A stretch of DNA of 51,575 nucleotides, from contig SVEY01000006.1 of assembly GCA_015057165.1 (NCBI GenBank), positions 70,038 through 121,612 of the forward strand, written 5' to 3'. The position numbers were made by a program, and so were the translations under genes. Origin of the DNA: Lachnospiraceae bacterium (GTDB lineage Bacteria; Bacillota; Clostridia; Lachnospirales; Lachnospiraceae). The notes beneath the pieces are model-generated. The model made no database searches. It worked only from the letters and a program-made list of their open reading frames with translations, and had not been told where the DNA came from. Shown piece after piece: positions 1 through 9,634 of the stretch. Numbering within the stretch: position 1 is the stretch's first letter; each line of letters opens with the position of its first letter.

Positions 1-16
1 ATTATATGATAATAGC

Positions 17-49
17 AACACCCTTGTATAATTGATATACAAGGGTGTT
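17..49. terminator. Bidirectional intrinsic terminator-like hairpin
   Basis: A perfect 14-bp inverted repeat (17-30 with 36-49) has a 5-nt loop and is followed on the plus strand by a T-rich stretch. It lies just past the stop of the minus-strand amidohydrolase ending at 105, so it probably ends that operon and any gene entering from the left. Confidence 0.7.
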
Positions 50-104
50 TGTTATTATGTATAAAAAGTTTTAAACAAGAATTATTTAGTCCAATGATAG
101 TGCA

Positions 105-1757
105 TTAGAATACCTTAGCACCTTCAAAATATGTCGCATTTACCTTTGTCTCATGAATCTTGTCAGCCGGACAGGTTAGTACATCTTTATCAATCAATAT
201 GAAATCAGCATATTTGCCTTCTTTAATGCTACCCCTCTCATCTTCAATAAACATCTGCTTTGCACAATTAATAGTAAGTGCTGTTAACATCTGCTCACGG
301 GTAAGCAATTCTTCCGGCCACCAAGGCTTTCCTGGCATAGCATGATTAATTCCTGTAACGGCAATCTCCATTAGTCCAAATGGATCATCAGGACCGCCAC
401 TTGTTGCAGGAAAATCAGTATGAGATGACATATTAATACCATAGTCAAAGAACGACTTCAAAGGATATGATCCATCCGCCATTCCTTCAGGAACAGTTAC
501 CTTCAATGCCTCTACTAATTCATCTGATGCACTATGCCATACTGTTCCAGCAGCAACACACATATTATGATCTGCCATCTGTTGATAATCAGCCGGCTCA
601 ACTCTATAAACATGGACTAATGTGTTACGCATTTCGTCCTTACCACCATTAGCATATGCGTTAACTGCACGATTAACCGCCATATTGCCCATTGTATGAA
701 TATGCATACTAAGACCAAGGTCATTGGACTTTCTTGTAATATCAGTAACCTCTTCTTCTGACCAGTTAATAAGTCCCTGGTGTCCATCAGGATATAGAGG
801 ATCTACAAATCCGGTTGTGCCTTCTACAGTTCCATCTATAAAAAGCTTCACCCATCTTGGTATTATATGCTTAGAAGCATATTTTCGAACTTCAACTGCA
901 TGATCTATAGTTTTATCTACATCCATCCAGCTCTCTATCTCACGACTCATTCCCATTACAAAATGAAATTCACCGGCCTTGTCTATTTCCTGAGCTGCCT
1001 GATAAAAGCGTTCATCATTGAAGTAAGAAGACCATCCATCCATATACATGGTATATCCTTCAGATAATAACTGCTTTTGAATTGCATACATATTGGATTT
1101 GACAATGTCCATAGGTATCAGGTTGTCATTATCTATAAAAGACCTTACATAAGTTCCTGCCTGCTCCTTGAGTAAACCTGTAGGGGTTCCATCGTCACCC
1201 ATTACGATTTCGCCTCCCCTTACTTCTTTTTTCAGAACAGTTCCATCTTCTGACATGATACCGGCTTGAACAAGACACTTAGTATTAGCAAGACCCTTGT
1301 GCCCTTCCTCATCAGCAAAATAAACCGGCATATCCGGACATACAGCATCCATCTGCTGGCGTGTCGGCATATTTTCTAGGAATTTTATATATTGCCATCC
1401 AAAACCAAATACAGTCTTTGTTCCATTAGCTTTAGCCTTCTTAACTGCCGCAGGAAGGATTTCGTTAAGGAACTTCTCCGGAGTATCATCAGCCTCAACA
1501 TGCGCTCCTACAGCAAGCATAGCATATCCCAACAAATAGTGTGCATGAGCATTACCACAAGATGGCATTACAAGACCTTTACCGGTATAATCAATCACCT
1601 TCGTCTTGCCCTCGTCTATTAGCTCCTTAACTCCCTTACTGTCACCTACATAGATGTACTTTCCATCCTTTATAGCCAAAGCTTCTACAATTCTGTTCTC
1701 TTCGGAGGTAAAAATCTTTCCAAGTACCACCAAATCCGCCTTAATATTATTTCCCAT
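105..1757 (-). CDS. YtcJ-like amidohydrolase (amidohydrolase family 3)
   Basis: A 550-residue cytoplasmic metal-dependent hydrolase of the amidohydrolase superfamily, close to the YtcJ/NfdA branch; members cleave amide or formamide bonds, but the substrate here is unknown. The metal-ligand motif HAH is at residues 71-73 in an unusual NAHAH context. Further likely ligands are Lys304 in VKLFIDGT, His354 in MHIHTMG, His382 in LVHVYR and Asp448 in SSHTDFP. The C-terminal GSIKEGKYADFILID is the usual strand that closes the small beta domain. Length is normal for the family and there is no signal peptide. The ATG follows AAAGGAG. It is the most divergent of the five paralogues here and the last gene of the minus-strand run, 44 bp after the next one. 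Confidence 0.9.
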   Translation of the reverse strand: MGNNIKADLVVLGKIFTSEENRIVEALAIKDGKYIYVGDSKGVKELIDEGKTKVIDYTGKGLVMPSCGNAHAHYLLGYAMLAVGAHVEADDTPEKFLNEILPAAVKKAKANGTKTVFGFGWQYIKFLENMPTRQQMDAVCPDMPVYFADEEGHKGLANTKCLVQAGIMSEDGTVLKKEVRGGEIVMGDDGTPTGLLKEQAGTYVRSFIDNDNLIPMDIVKSNMYAIQKQLLSEGYTMYMDGWSSYFNDERFYQAAQEIDKAGEFHFVMGMSREIESWMDVDKTIDHAVEVRKYASKHIIPRWVKLFIDGTVEGTTGFVDPLYPDGHQGLINWSEEEVTDITRKSNDLGLSMHIHTMGNMAVNRAVNAYANGGKDEMRNTLVHVYRVEPADYQQMADHNMCVAAGTVWHSASDELVEALKVTVPEGMADGSYPLKSFFDYGINMSSHTDFPATSGGPDDPFGLMEIAVTGINHAMPGKPWWPEELLTREQMLTALTINCAKQMFIEDERGSIKEGKYADFILIDKDVLTCPADKIHETKVNATYFEGAKVF

Positions 1758-1801
1758 ACAATCTCCTTTACATTAAATCATTGTCCTCATATTTCCCCAT
1801 A

Positions 1802-3457
1802 TTATTTCATCTTCTTTCCACCAAAGTACACCTCTGAAGGCTTGTTATTACTAAAGCCTTCCTTCTCTGCCGTAAGAAGATCATTATCAAATACTAAGAA
1901 GTCTGCATCCTTGCCTGATTCAATTGAACCTTTCACATCTTCTATACCAAGCTGCTTTGCTCCATTGATGGTAAATCCAATAAGCATCTCTTCTATATTC
2001 ATTCTTTCATCTAATGGAGGACAAACTTCCGGATTTTTATTGAATTCATATGTCCTTGTCTTCTCACCGGCAAATCTTGTCATTCCAATTTCCATTCCAA
2101 GATATGGATTCCATGTTGTGAAATCCTCGAAGGTAATATTATCGCTTGACCATGCAACTAATGCTCCGCTATCCCAGAGTGTCTTGCAACGGAACAGCTT
2201 TTTAGCTCTTTCTTCACCAAGGAAATGATAATATAACTTTGGATCATCAGCATGCCAATGTGGTGTGAAATTCGCAATGACACCAAGCTTTGCAAAACGA
2301 TCTAAGTCTGCATCATCCTGAATCTCAAGATGGGCACATGTAACTCTTACCTTTAAACTGTCTCCCAATTCTTTCTTTGCCATCTCATAGCCATCTAATA
2401 CTGTACGGGATGCACGCTCACCAACTGTGTGCAGATGAAGATCTAATCCAGCCTCATTTAGATTCTTCACAAGTTCACAGATTCCTTCTGCAGAAAATGC
2501 TGTAGCTCCTGTTGTTCCTGTATTCACATAAGGTGTAACCATAGCTGCTGTATATATTCTCTGGGTTCCATCCATAAAAATCTTCATAGTATGAACCTTA
2601 AGATGCTCAGTATTATATTCATCCCTATAACGCTTCACCTCAGAAAGACCCTCTGCAGCATCACGCTCAGCATTAACAACAAGGCTACCATCAATATATA
2701 TAGGCAGCTCACCCTTCTCATCAAGAGCACGAAGGCGTTTGTATACCTTCTCATGGAACTTCGGATCTCCCGGAAGTCCGGAGTCAAATACTGCACTAAC
2801 TCCATAATCAACAGAAAAATCTATCCAACGCTTAAGTGCCGCATCAACCTGTTCATCTGTTAGTTCCATGGAACTATCAAGAATGATAGGTATCTCGGCT
2901 GCGCCTTCAATACAGTTTCCGGTAACATGTCCGTTTTTTCGGACATAAATAGCAAGTCCCGGTATTGGGTCCGGAGTATCGTCATTAATACCATGCTTCT
3001 CAAGTATCTTGGAGTTAACCCATATACTGTGTCCTTCTCCTTCTTGAATCTGAAGCTCAGCATCCGGACATATGGCATCAAGATCCTCCTTTACAATATC
3101 CTCTCCATTAAGGAATTTTTTCTCCAAAAGGAATCTGTAACGCTTCTGCCCAGGATTTTCTTTGATATGCTTTGCCATAATGTCAAGTGCTTCCTGTTTG
3201 CCGTTTGGCTCAATGCGTTCTCCCATGTCTGCATATTCAAATCCAACAGGAATTGTCACATGAACATGACTGTCAATAATACCGGGCATAACGAATTTGC
3301 CACCAAGGTCTGTGATTTCTCCCTCGTAATCAGATAAACCACTTTCATCGCCTACATAGACGAATTTGCCGTCCTTTACAACAAGGGCTGTTGCCATAGG
3401 ATTGCTCTTGTCTGCAGTAAAAATCTTTGCATTTTTAATAATCTTATCTACCTTCAT
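1802..3457 (-). CDS. YtcJ-like amidohydrolase, paralogue 2
   Basis: A 551-residue amidohydrolase family 3 protein. The PGIIDSHVHV motif puts the HxH metal ligands at residues 64 and 66. The KIFMDGT segment, the LHLHTVGE histidine, the CAHLEIQ histidine and the WSSDN aspartate follow in the order expected of the barrel. The N-terminus (MKVDKIIKNAKIFT) is almost the same as in the genes at 5906 and 9635, so these three are recent duplicates. The start follows a strong AGGGGGT. Upstream (about 3480-3510) is a TGTGATATGAT element that may be a weak extended -10, so it may also be transcribed on its own. Cytoplasmic; substrate not predictable from sequence. Confidence 0.92.
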   Translation of the reverse strand: MKVDKIIKNAKIFTADKSNPMATALVVKDGKFVYVGDESGLSDYEGEITDLGGKFVMPGIIDSHVHVTIPVGFEYADMGERIEPNGKQEALDIMAKHIKENPGQKRYRFLLEKKFLNGEDIVKEDLDAICPDAELQIQEGEGHSIWVNSKILEKHGINDDTPDPIPGLAIYVRKNGHVTGNCIEGAAEIPIILDSSMELTDEQVDAALKRWIDFSVDYGVSAVFDSGLPGDPKFHEKVYKRLRALDEKGELPIYIDGSLVVNAERDAAEGLSEVKRYRDEYNTEHLKVHTMKIFMDGTQRIYTAAMVTPYVNTGTTGATAFSAEGICELVKNLNEAGLDLHLHTVGERASRTVLDGYEMAKKELGDSLKVRVTCAHLEIQDDADLDRFAKLGVIANFTPHWHADDPKLYYHFLGEERAKKLFRCKTLWDSGALVAWSSDNITFEDFTTWNPYLGMEIGMTRFAGEKTRTYEFNKNPEVCPPLDERMNIEEMLIGFTINGAKQLGIEDVKGSIESGKDADFLVFDNDLLTAEKEGFSNNKPSEVYFGGKKMK

Positions 3458-3535
3458 ATATTACCCCCTAAATACTTAATATAGTCATCATATCACATAA
3501 TAATTTTTGTGTGAAGAAGATTATCTTCTGTTACC

Positions 3536-5173
3536 TTAAGGCTGCTCGCGAGCGGCGAGGATATCAAACATGTAGGTAGGCGTAAAGTACTTGTCCATGA
3601 ACTGATAGTAATCCACCAAGGGGAGCACGGCCTTGTATTGGTCAGTCAGCAGATCACGTTTGATATGTATGTCATCAGGTCCGGCGATGTCCAGGACATT
3701 CTGTTCCCCGGCCGAGTAAGGCTTCCATTCAACCTTATCTGTGGATGGGTTGCCACAACGCGCGAAATTGGTCCACATCTGCTGAACGGTGTCAAAAATC
3801 TCGTCGGGGATGTTCGTGCCGTTGAAAGCACTGCTCGTCCCGACACAGCGAACGTCGAACACGAATATGAGCTCCACGGAATGTGCTGCTCCCACATCAG
3901 GATTGCTGCCCGGATACGACCAGTAGTAGCTGTAGGTTTTGCCCCACGCACTCTGCTCGTCGAGCTGTTTAAGCATGGGAACCCTGAACATGAGCTCATC
4001 TATGAACTCCGTTTCGATAAGCCCCGGCTCCTGGAACCTGCATACACGCTTAAATTCCTCATAATACTTTTTGTCCTCTTCCTTCAGATAGGGAACTGCG
4101 TCTCCGACGGTGCGCTGGGCAAATATCTTTTGCTCTTCCACGCTGAACATCGGACCCTCGCCCATGAACAGTCTGGCCTCGTCGGCCGTACTGCCGGCCA
4201 TGATTGTTATGTGTTTCGCATAGCCCTTCTTATACATCTCGATAGGTGCCTCGGGGAGCACCTCTGTGCCGTAGTAGGGACAGGACGTGAAGTTCCCTAC
4301 CGCTCCGACATATGCCTCATGAAGCTTCTCTTCGCTCAGTGCCATGATGTCGTCCATGGTCTTGCAGCCGGTGTACTCGAGCAGTGCTTTAGTCTTGCCC
4401 TGCGCAGCTTCGCAGCCAACCGGGAAGGCCAGACCGGTCGAGCCGCTCTGGGCGATGACCTTTTGGAAATATCGGTTCGCTTCCTTCATAACCGGCAGAA
4501 TGGATACCGAACCGCCGCCGGCACTTTGTCCGAAGATAGTCACATTGTCCGGGTCGCCGCCGAAAGCAGCGATGTTCTCGTGTACCCACCGAAGCGCCAT
4601 AGCCTGATCCAAGAGACCGTTGCAGGGCGCAGTCCCAAAGCTTTCACCGCCGGGCACCGACGAAAAGTCCATAAAGCCGTACATGTTCAGACGGTAGTTG
4701 ATAGTTAACATAATAATATCGCTTTGCTTCTGGACGAGGTTGGCTCCGCTGTAGGAGGCCTGAGATCCTGAGCCGACAACATATGCCCCGCCGTGAATCC
4801 ACACCATGACAGGCTTCTTCTCGGTCTTGTCATCAGCGTTTAGCCATATGTTCAGGTAGAGGCAGTCCTCGGACTCTATCTTCTGTACGCTGTCCGGATA
4901 GCCCGTTGAGCCGAAAGCACCCTTTCCGTAGTACCTGGCCTCGAAGACTCCGTCGCCCGCATCCACGTACTCCGGTGCCTTGAAGCGACGCTCACCCACG
5001 GGTGGCTTCGCGTAGGGAATACCCAGCCACGAAGCGACCCCGTGCTCCTCGGTTCCGACGAAGGTGCCGTTTATGCACTTCACGGCATGGGTCTTATCAT
5101 AGTCTCCCTTGATCTCGCTGTTCAGGCTCTCGTATGACTCCAGTCTAATCAAGTCCTTAAATTCTCTTTTCAT
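3536..5173 (-). CDS. Type-B carboxylesterase with intact catalytic triad
   Basis: A 545-residue alpha/beta-hydrolase of the carboxylesterase type B (para-nitrobenzyl esterase/cholinesterase-like) family, which hydrolyses carboxylic esters. The oxyanion-hole HGG is at 127-129, the nucleophile Ser217 in FGQSAGG, the acid is probably Glu332 in STADEARLF, and the base is His431 in GAAHSVEL. EDCLYLN (102-108) is the family signature. There is no signal peptide, so it is cytoplasmic. Two overlapping purine-rich ribosome sites precede the ATG. The reading frame is visibly richer in G and C, with many CG-ending codons, than the AT-rich genes on both sides, which suggests a different origin. A long open frame on the opposite strand is a by-product of that composition. 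Confidence 0.93.
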   Translation of the reverse strand: MKREFKDLIRLESYESLNSEIKGDYDKTHAVKCINGTFVGTEEHGVASWLGIPYAKPPVGERRFKAPEYVDAGDGVFEARYYGKGAFGSTGYPDSVQKIESEDCLYLNIWLNADDKTEKKPVMVWIHGGAYVVGSGSQASYSGANLVQKQSDIIMLTINYRLNMYGFMDFSSVPGGESFGTAPCNGLLDQAMALRWVHENIAAFGGDPDNVTIFGQSAGGGSVSILPVMKEANRYFQKVIAQSGSTGLAFPVGCEAAQGKTKALLEYTGCKTMDDIMALSEEKLHEAYVGAVGNFTSCPYYGTEVLPEAPIEMYKKGYAKHITIMAGSTADEARLFMGEGPMFSVEEQKIFAQRTVGDAVPYLKEEDKKYYEEFKRVCRFQEPGLIETEFIDELMFRVPMLKQLDEQSAWGKTYSYYWSYPGSNPDVGAAHSVELIFVFDVRCVGTSSAFNGTNIPDEIFDTVQQMWTNFARCGNPSTDKVEWKPYSAGEQNVLDIAGPDDIHIKRDLLTDQYKAVLPLVDYYQFMDKYFTPTYMFDILAAREQP

Positions 5174-5237
5174 ATCTCCTTCTCCTTTCGTAATGCCAAT
5201 TAGCTTTCAGTTATGCCTCTAAATATTTATTTCATAC

Positions 5238-5243
5238 ATTATA
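5238..5243 (-). promoter_or_regulatory. Extended -10 promoter element of the esterase transcript
   Basis: On the minus strand this reads TGATATAAT, an extended -10 box about 65 nt upstream of the esterase start. No good -35 is seen. The 5'UTR from here to the start codon closely resembles the leader upstream of the amidohydrolase beginning at 13006. Confidence 0.55.
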
Positions 5244-5258
5244 TCACATAGTAATATG

Positions 5259-5861
5259 TCACTGCTGTAATGGGCTGTAACTATTCTCTTCATCCTCTAC
5301 AAACTCCACTTTCACGCTTGCAAGTCTACCTGCGACACTCCTTTCATTCCTGTGATCCCATCTTTCGATAAAAATATAACTGACTAAAGCATCCGCAAAC
5401 AGCCAAAATATCACATAGAAAAATTCCTGAGGGATAGCCTCTAGGTATTTTCCTATAAGTGCAAGGATGACGCCTGAGATTACAGTGCCAACCACCATTT
5501 CTACAAAAACTAACCTGTGATGTCTATTCTCTTGTATAGTCCTACCAAGATTATAGTCTCCGTCTAAAGCTATTGTGTCAACAATAATCTTTTTTTCTTC
5601 CTCTGTAAATTTCGGTCCATATATCTTTAGAACAATGGGGTACTTTATGGGAATACACTCAGCAAAATCCGTTAAATAATCCACAAACTCAGGATTAAGA
5701 CTCTCATTACCTTTGATACTGTATTTACTTATAATATCTTCCATATTGTCTACATGACAGGGAATATAGGCTACCCCATCTCTTAGGACTTCTTTATTCA
5801 AGCGATAATTCAAGAATGATTTTTTTGACAAAAATCTTTTTTTGTTATTATCCGCAGCCAA
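5259..5861 (-). CDS. Hypothetical protein with two C-terminal membrane helices
   Basis: A 200-residue protein not recognised as a known family. The first 115 residues are soluble and polar, with several basic residues at the start. Two hydrophobic segments (about 118-137 and 145-163) follow, then a charged tail rich in acidic residues. The start is TTG, chosen because a full AGGAGGT lies 7 nt upstream and no ATG fits. It sits between the esterase (3536) and an amidohydrolase (5906), 44 bp after the latter, and is probably co-transcribed with the upstream genes. It may be a membrane anchor or partner for the enzymes, but nothing in the sequence proves this. Confidence 0.75.
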   Translation of the reverse strand: MAADNNKKRFLSKKSFLNYRLNKEVLRDGVAYIPCHVDNMEDIISKYSIKGNESLNPEFVDYLTDFAECIPIKYPIVLKIYGPKFTEEEKKIIVDTIALDGDYNLGRTIQENRHHRLVFVEMVVGTVISGVILALIGKYLEAIPQEFFYVIFWLFADALVSYIFIERWDHRNERSVAGRLASVKVEFVEDEENSYSPLQQ

Positions 5862-5905
5862 CTTGCACCTCCTATGTTTCCTATTAATGGATGACTGATT
5901 CCCCT

Positions 5906-7564
5906 TTAGATTCTTTTACCTAAGAAATATATTTCATCCGGCAATAGATTGCTGAATCCGTCATGCTCTGCTGTTAGCAAATCAGTATCAAATACAAGAA
6001 AGTCTGCGTCTTTTCCGGTCTCAATAGAGCCCTTAGTATCCTCAATACCAAGCTGCTTTGCTCCGTTTATAGTGTATCCAAGTATCATTTCTTCTACGCT
6101 CATCTGCTCAGATTCAGGCGGATATGCTCCTTTGGTTCTGCTGTGTTCCAGAGCTTTCGTCTTATCTGTAATGTGGCGAGTCATTCCTACTTCCATACCA
6201 AGATAAGGGCTCCAGTTATCACCGAAGAATACCTCATCGCTTGAGAAAGTAACCACAGCCCCGCTATCCCACAGGCTCTTGCAACGATACATTGAAAGCG
6301 CCCTCTTCTCTCCAAGCAGCTCACACCATGCATTAAAAGGCTCTCCTCCCATGTTACCTGCATGCCACCATGGTGTATAATCAGCGAAGACCCCAAGATG
6401 CGCAAATCGTTCAATATCCGCATCATCCTGAATTTCCAGATGGGCACAGGTAACCTTCACATGATAGTCATCTCCCAGTTCCTTTCTGGCAATTTCCACA
6501 CCATCTAGAATTGTACGCGACGCACGTTCACCTACGGAATGTACATGAAGATCCAGCCCTTCTTTATTAAGAAGCTTTAATAGTTCTGCTATTCCCTCTT
6601 TATCAAAGGTTGTTGCTCCCACTGAACCGTCATCCTCATATGGTGTAACAAGTGCGGCAGTATGTATCTTTAAAGTTCCATCCATAAAAATTTTTAATGT
6701 ATGAACCTTTAAGTGCTCTGTATCAAATTCACGGCTAAAGCGCTTTGTCTCTTCCACAGCCTCTTTCATCTTTTCAGGTCTTGTGAGTACATAGCATCCG
6801 TCCACATATATAGGCAGCTTACCTTTTTTATCAAGGTCTCTAAGGTACGCATAAACACGCTCATGAAGCTCATTATGCTCCGGAAATCCCGCATCAAAGA
6901 CACAGCTCACTCCAAATTCTTCAGAGTCTTTTATCCAGCGATTAACAGCAGCTTCTATCTGCTCATCTGTAAGGTTCTTCAGATGATCAAAGAGGAACCT
7001 CCAGCCTGCTGCTTCATATACATTTCCGGTAACATGTCCGTCTTTTCGTACATAATAGCTAAGTCCCGGAACTATATCAGGCGTTTCATCCGTTATATTA
7101 TGATTCTCTAAAATCTTAGAATTCACCCAGACGCTATGAGCTTCCGACTCCAATATAAGCAGCTCACTGTCAGGACATATTGCATCAAGCTCTTCCTTTA
7201 CAATAGTCTCACCATTTAAGAGATCGCGTTCCAACTCGAATCTGTATCGGTCAAGTCCGGGGTTCTCTTTCACATATTCAGCCATGAAATCCATAGCTTC
7301 CTTCTTGTTAGTACACTCAACATATTCACCGAAATTCGTGTACTCGAATCCAACACCCAGACTTATATGTACGTGACTGTCAATGATACCCGGAATGATA
7401 AGCTTTCCGTTCATATCCGTTACATCACCCTCATAGTCTACAAGTCCCGACTCATCTCCTACATAGACGAATTTACCGTCCTTTACTGCAAAAGCTTTAG
7501 CCTGTGGCATGTCTTTATTAGATGTGAAAATTTTTGCGTTTTTTATAATCTTGTCTACCTTCAT
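5906..7564 (-). CDS. YtcJ-like amidohydrolase, paralogue 3
   Basis: A 552-residue amidohydrolase family 3 protein with PGIIDSHVHI giving metal ligands His64 and His66, then KIFMDGT, LHVHSVGE, CAHLEIQ and FSSDE in the usual order. Very similar to the genes at 1802 and 9635. It shares with the latter an insert around YTPWWHAGNMGG that is shorter in the 1802 gene, so these two are the closest pair. Starts at ATG after GAAGGG. About 120 bp separate it from the membrane-bound esterase-like gene upstream; that gap contains a small hairpin (7654-7670). No signal peptide; substrate unknown. Confidence 0.92.
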   Translation of the reverse strand: MKVDKIIKNAKIFTSNKDMPQAKAFAVKDGKFVYVGDESGLVDYEGDVTDMNGKLIIPGIIDSHVHISLGVGFEYTNFGEYVECTNKKEAMDFMAEYVKENPGLDRYRFELERDLLNGETIVKEELDAICPDSELLILESEAHSVWVNSKILENHNITDETPDIVPGLSYYVRKDGHVTGNVYEAAGWRFLFDHLKNLTDEQIEAAVNRWIKDSEEFGVSCVFDAGFPEHNELHERVYAYLRDLDKKGKLPIYVDGCYVLTRPEKMKEAVEETKRFSREFDTEHLKVHTLKIFMDGTLKIHTAALVTPYEDDGSVGATTFDKEGIAELLKLLNKEGLDLHVHSVGERASRTILDGVEIARKELGDDYHVKVTCAHLEIQDDADIERFAHLGVFADYTPWWHAGNMGGEPFNAWCELLGEKRALSMYRCKSLWDSGAVVTFSSDEVFFGDNWSPYLGMEVGMTRHITDKTKALEHSRTKGAYPPESEQMSVEEMILGYTINGAKQLGIEDTKGSIETGKDADFLVFDTDLLTAEHDGFSNLLPDEIYFLGKRI

Positions 7565-7688
7565 ATTCGTTATCCCTTCAATTAAGTATTATTAATGTTA
7601 TGAGTTTCTATGACTCATTTACCATTTCTCCTTTCTGACAAATGGGATTCGGCGACTATTCCTGATAGTCCTACCGATCAACACATAC

Positions 7689-9626
7689 TTATGTTATTCG
7701 GTCTGCGATTGTGTCGCACACTAATTTTCCGTCCGAAACTATGAGCGCCTTAGGAAACGCCTCCCATTCAAAAGCGTCCATTCCATAAATCTCATTGCGA
7801 TAAAACTCCAGAGCCTCTTTGCTTATGAATTTCTTTAGCAGGCTTTGAAGTATCTCAGACAAGTCCTTATCAATTACACTGCCATACATCTGCAATGCTT
7901 CACTATTCCCAAGTATTATTCCGGTTGCATCGACTGAGCCTGCCCCCAATTTCTCGATAAGCGCTTTTTCATCCCAGTATATCATATGAACTTGATTGCC
8001 GCCTTGTTTTAGCCTTTCCGCTACGCGATAGATACATAGTGCAGCCCATTGATTTACAAGTTCTGTATTCACTTCCAACTCAGTGGATGATTCCATCTGT
8101 TCCTCAATACATGCCTTTGCCTTGTTATATGTGTTTTCATCCAATTGATTTTTTATATCTTCCACGGCCGACAATACCGCCTTCATATACTTCTTAGCTC
8201 CGAGAAAGGATTTGACTTCCTGCATTTGATTACCGGGAATACCAATGACAAACTCAATGCCCGAAGCGGCACCGTCTGAAAGAGCCTGATAGATATCGGA
8301 AGGAATTAAATTCCCATCGCAGGTTGGAATGCATGCATTCTTCCAAAGCTTTTGTGCCGCGTCTTTCAAAACTCCTGAATCAAGTTTTAAAAGCTCCTCC
8401 ATTGTGGTAGTCTGCGTTTCCTTCAACAAATCCTTTGCCACCATCCTGGATTCCTTTGGAGTGTCATAGACAGATTCTATAATTGCATTATAAGCGAAGG
8501 CTCTCTTAAATAATCCCTTTGCTCTCTTAGAGGCTGCAAGCAGTATGATGGATGTTGCGCCGGAGTCAACGCCGAACACTGTAATACGGTCGGGATCGCC
8601 CCCAAAGGACGCAATATTTTCTTTTATCCATTGTAATGCGGCAATCTGATCAAGCAACCCAAGATTTAGGGCATCCGGATAGTCTTCCCCGCCCGGGACC
8701 TCCGAAAAATCAATAAAACCGAAAATTCCGAGGCGATAGTTGAAGCTGACGAACACAATATCCGAATGATTAGCAACAAAATTGTCACCATCCAGTAAGG
8801 GATCGGCTGAACCTCCAGAGGAAAAATCACTCTCGTGAAACAACACCAGAACCGGTTTTAGGGATTCTGAACTATCTTCTGCAACACTAATATTCAAGGT
8901 AAGGCAATCCTCACTCTGACGATGATGTTTGAGAATCGCACCTCCATGCTCAACCTGTATAGGCGAGGCACCATAGTTTACTGCCTCAAATACTTTGTTC
9001 GACTCAGGAAGCGGTCTTGGTGCTTTCCATCTAAGATTCCCCACCGGCGCTTCTGCATAAGGTATACCAAAATAATTTATAATATCCTTGTTTTTTTCGC
9101 CTACATAGATGCCCGTTTTTGTCTTTATGGCAAGATCTTTATCATAGGAACCTGTAATCGGTTTATTCTGTTTGTTCATATCCTCAACATCTTCTTTGTC
9201 CGGATCAAATATATAGCCTTCACTTCCATCCCCATAAACCTTTCGAACCTTTCGGATACGATATCCACGGATGCACAAGTTCACCACAAAGCCGACAATA
9301 GGAATACCCACAACCCAAGCAAACTCCTCCTCCAGATCTTCCCTCAGGGACGTGTCCAGCAAACGCAGGGACACAAACTCAGCGACCAGGAAAACGATCA
9401 GGATTACCACATAAGTGATTATCCGGTTGGCCGTTTTTTGCTGTATGATTTTGCTAAAAACAATCTTACTCATGATCTCTTCAATCACAATTCCGAAGGC
9501 AAAGCATGCCACTATGCACGCCGTATGTGACCAGCCAAAATGCATCGGAATCGTATAGCCAAAGCCATATCCTATCGCAGAGATGAAAGCTATCATAAAA
9601 TCATCGATTGTAAATAACTTTTTCAT
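7689..9626 (-). CDS. Membrane-anchored carboxylesterase-like protein, probably catalytically dead
   Basis: A 645-residue protein. Residues 1-120 form about four hydrophobic segments (near 8-26, 34-48, 67-88 and 104-119), followed by a basic stretch and then a full-length type-B carboxylesterase domain (about 165-640). Aligned without gaps to the active esterase at 3536, the nucleophile region FGQSAGG reads FGVDSGA, so Asp354 replaces Ser. The oxyanion-hole HGG reads HES (264-266), and the base motif GAAHSVE reads GAGSVDA, losing His. The acidic residue is kept. The signature EDCLTLN is intact. The family includes non-enzymatic adhesion members such as neuroligins, so a binding or sensing role is a reasonable inference. 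It starts 8 bp after the stop of the upstream amidohydrolase, which suggests translational coupling. Confidence 0.88.
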   Translation of the reverse strand: MKKLFTIDDFMIAFISAIGYGFGYTIPMHFGWSHTACIVACFAFGIVIEEIMSKIVFSKIIQQKTANRIITYVVILIVFLVAEFVSLRLLDTSLREDLEEEFAWVVGIPIVGFVVNLCIRGYRIRKVRKVYGDGSEGYIFDPDKEDVEDMNKQNKPITGSYDKDLAIKTKTGIYVGEKNKDIINYFGIPYAEAPVGNLRWKAPRPLPESNKVFEAVNYGASPIQVEHGGAILKHHRQSEDCLTLNISVAEDSSESLKPVLVLFHESDFSSGGSADPLLDGDNFVANHSDIVFVSFNYRLGIFGFIDFSEVPGGEDYPDALNLGLLDQIAALQWIKENIASFGGDPDRITVFGVDSGATSIILLAASKRAKGLFKRAFAYNAIIESVYDTPKESRMVAKDLLKETQTTTMEELLKLDSGVLKDAAQKLWKNACIPTCDGNLIPSDIYQALSDGAASGIEFVIGIPGNQMQEVKSFLGAKKYMKAVLSAVEDIKNQLDENTYNKAKACIEEQMESSTELEVNTELVNQWAALCIYRVAERLKQGGNQVHMIYWDEKALIEKLGAGSVDATGIILGNSEALQMYGSVIDKDLSEILQSLLKKFISKEALEFYRNEIYGMDAFEWEAFPKALIVSDGKLVCDTIADRIT

Positions 9627-9634
9627 TACTCACT

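Noticed and set aside
3638-4708. A 356-codon open frame on the plus strand opposite the esterase
   Set aside because: It is a composition effect of the GC-rich esterase gene. It has no recognisable domain and no ribosome site, and the minus-strand frame has full catalytic motifs.
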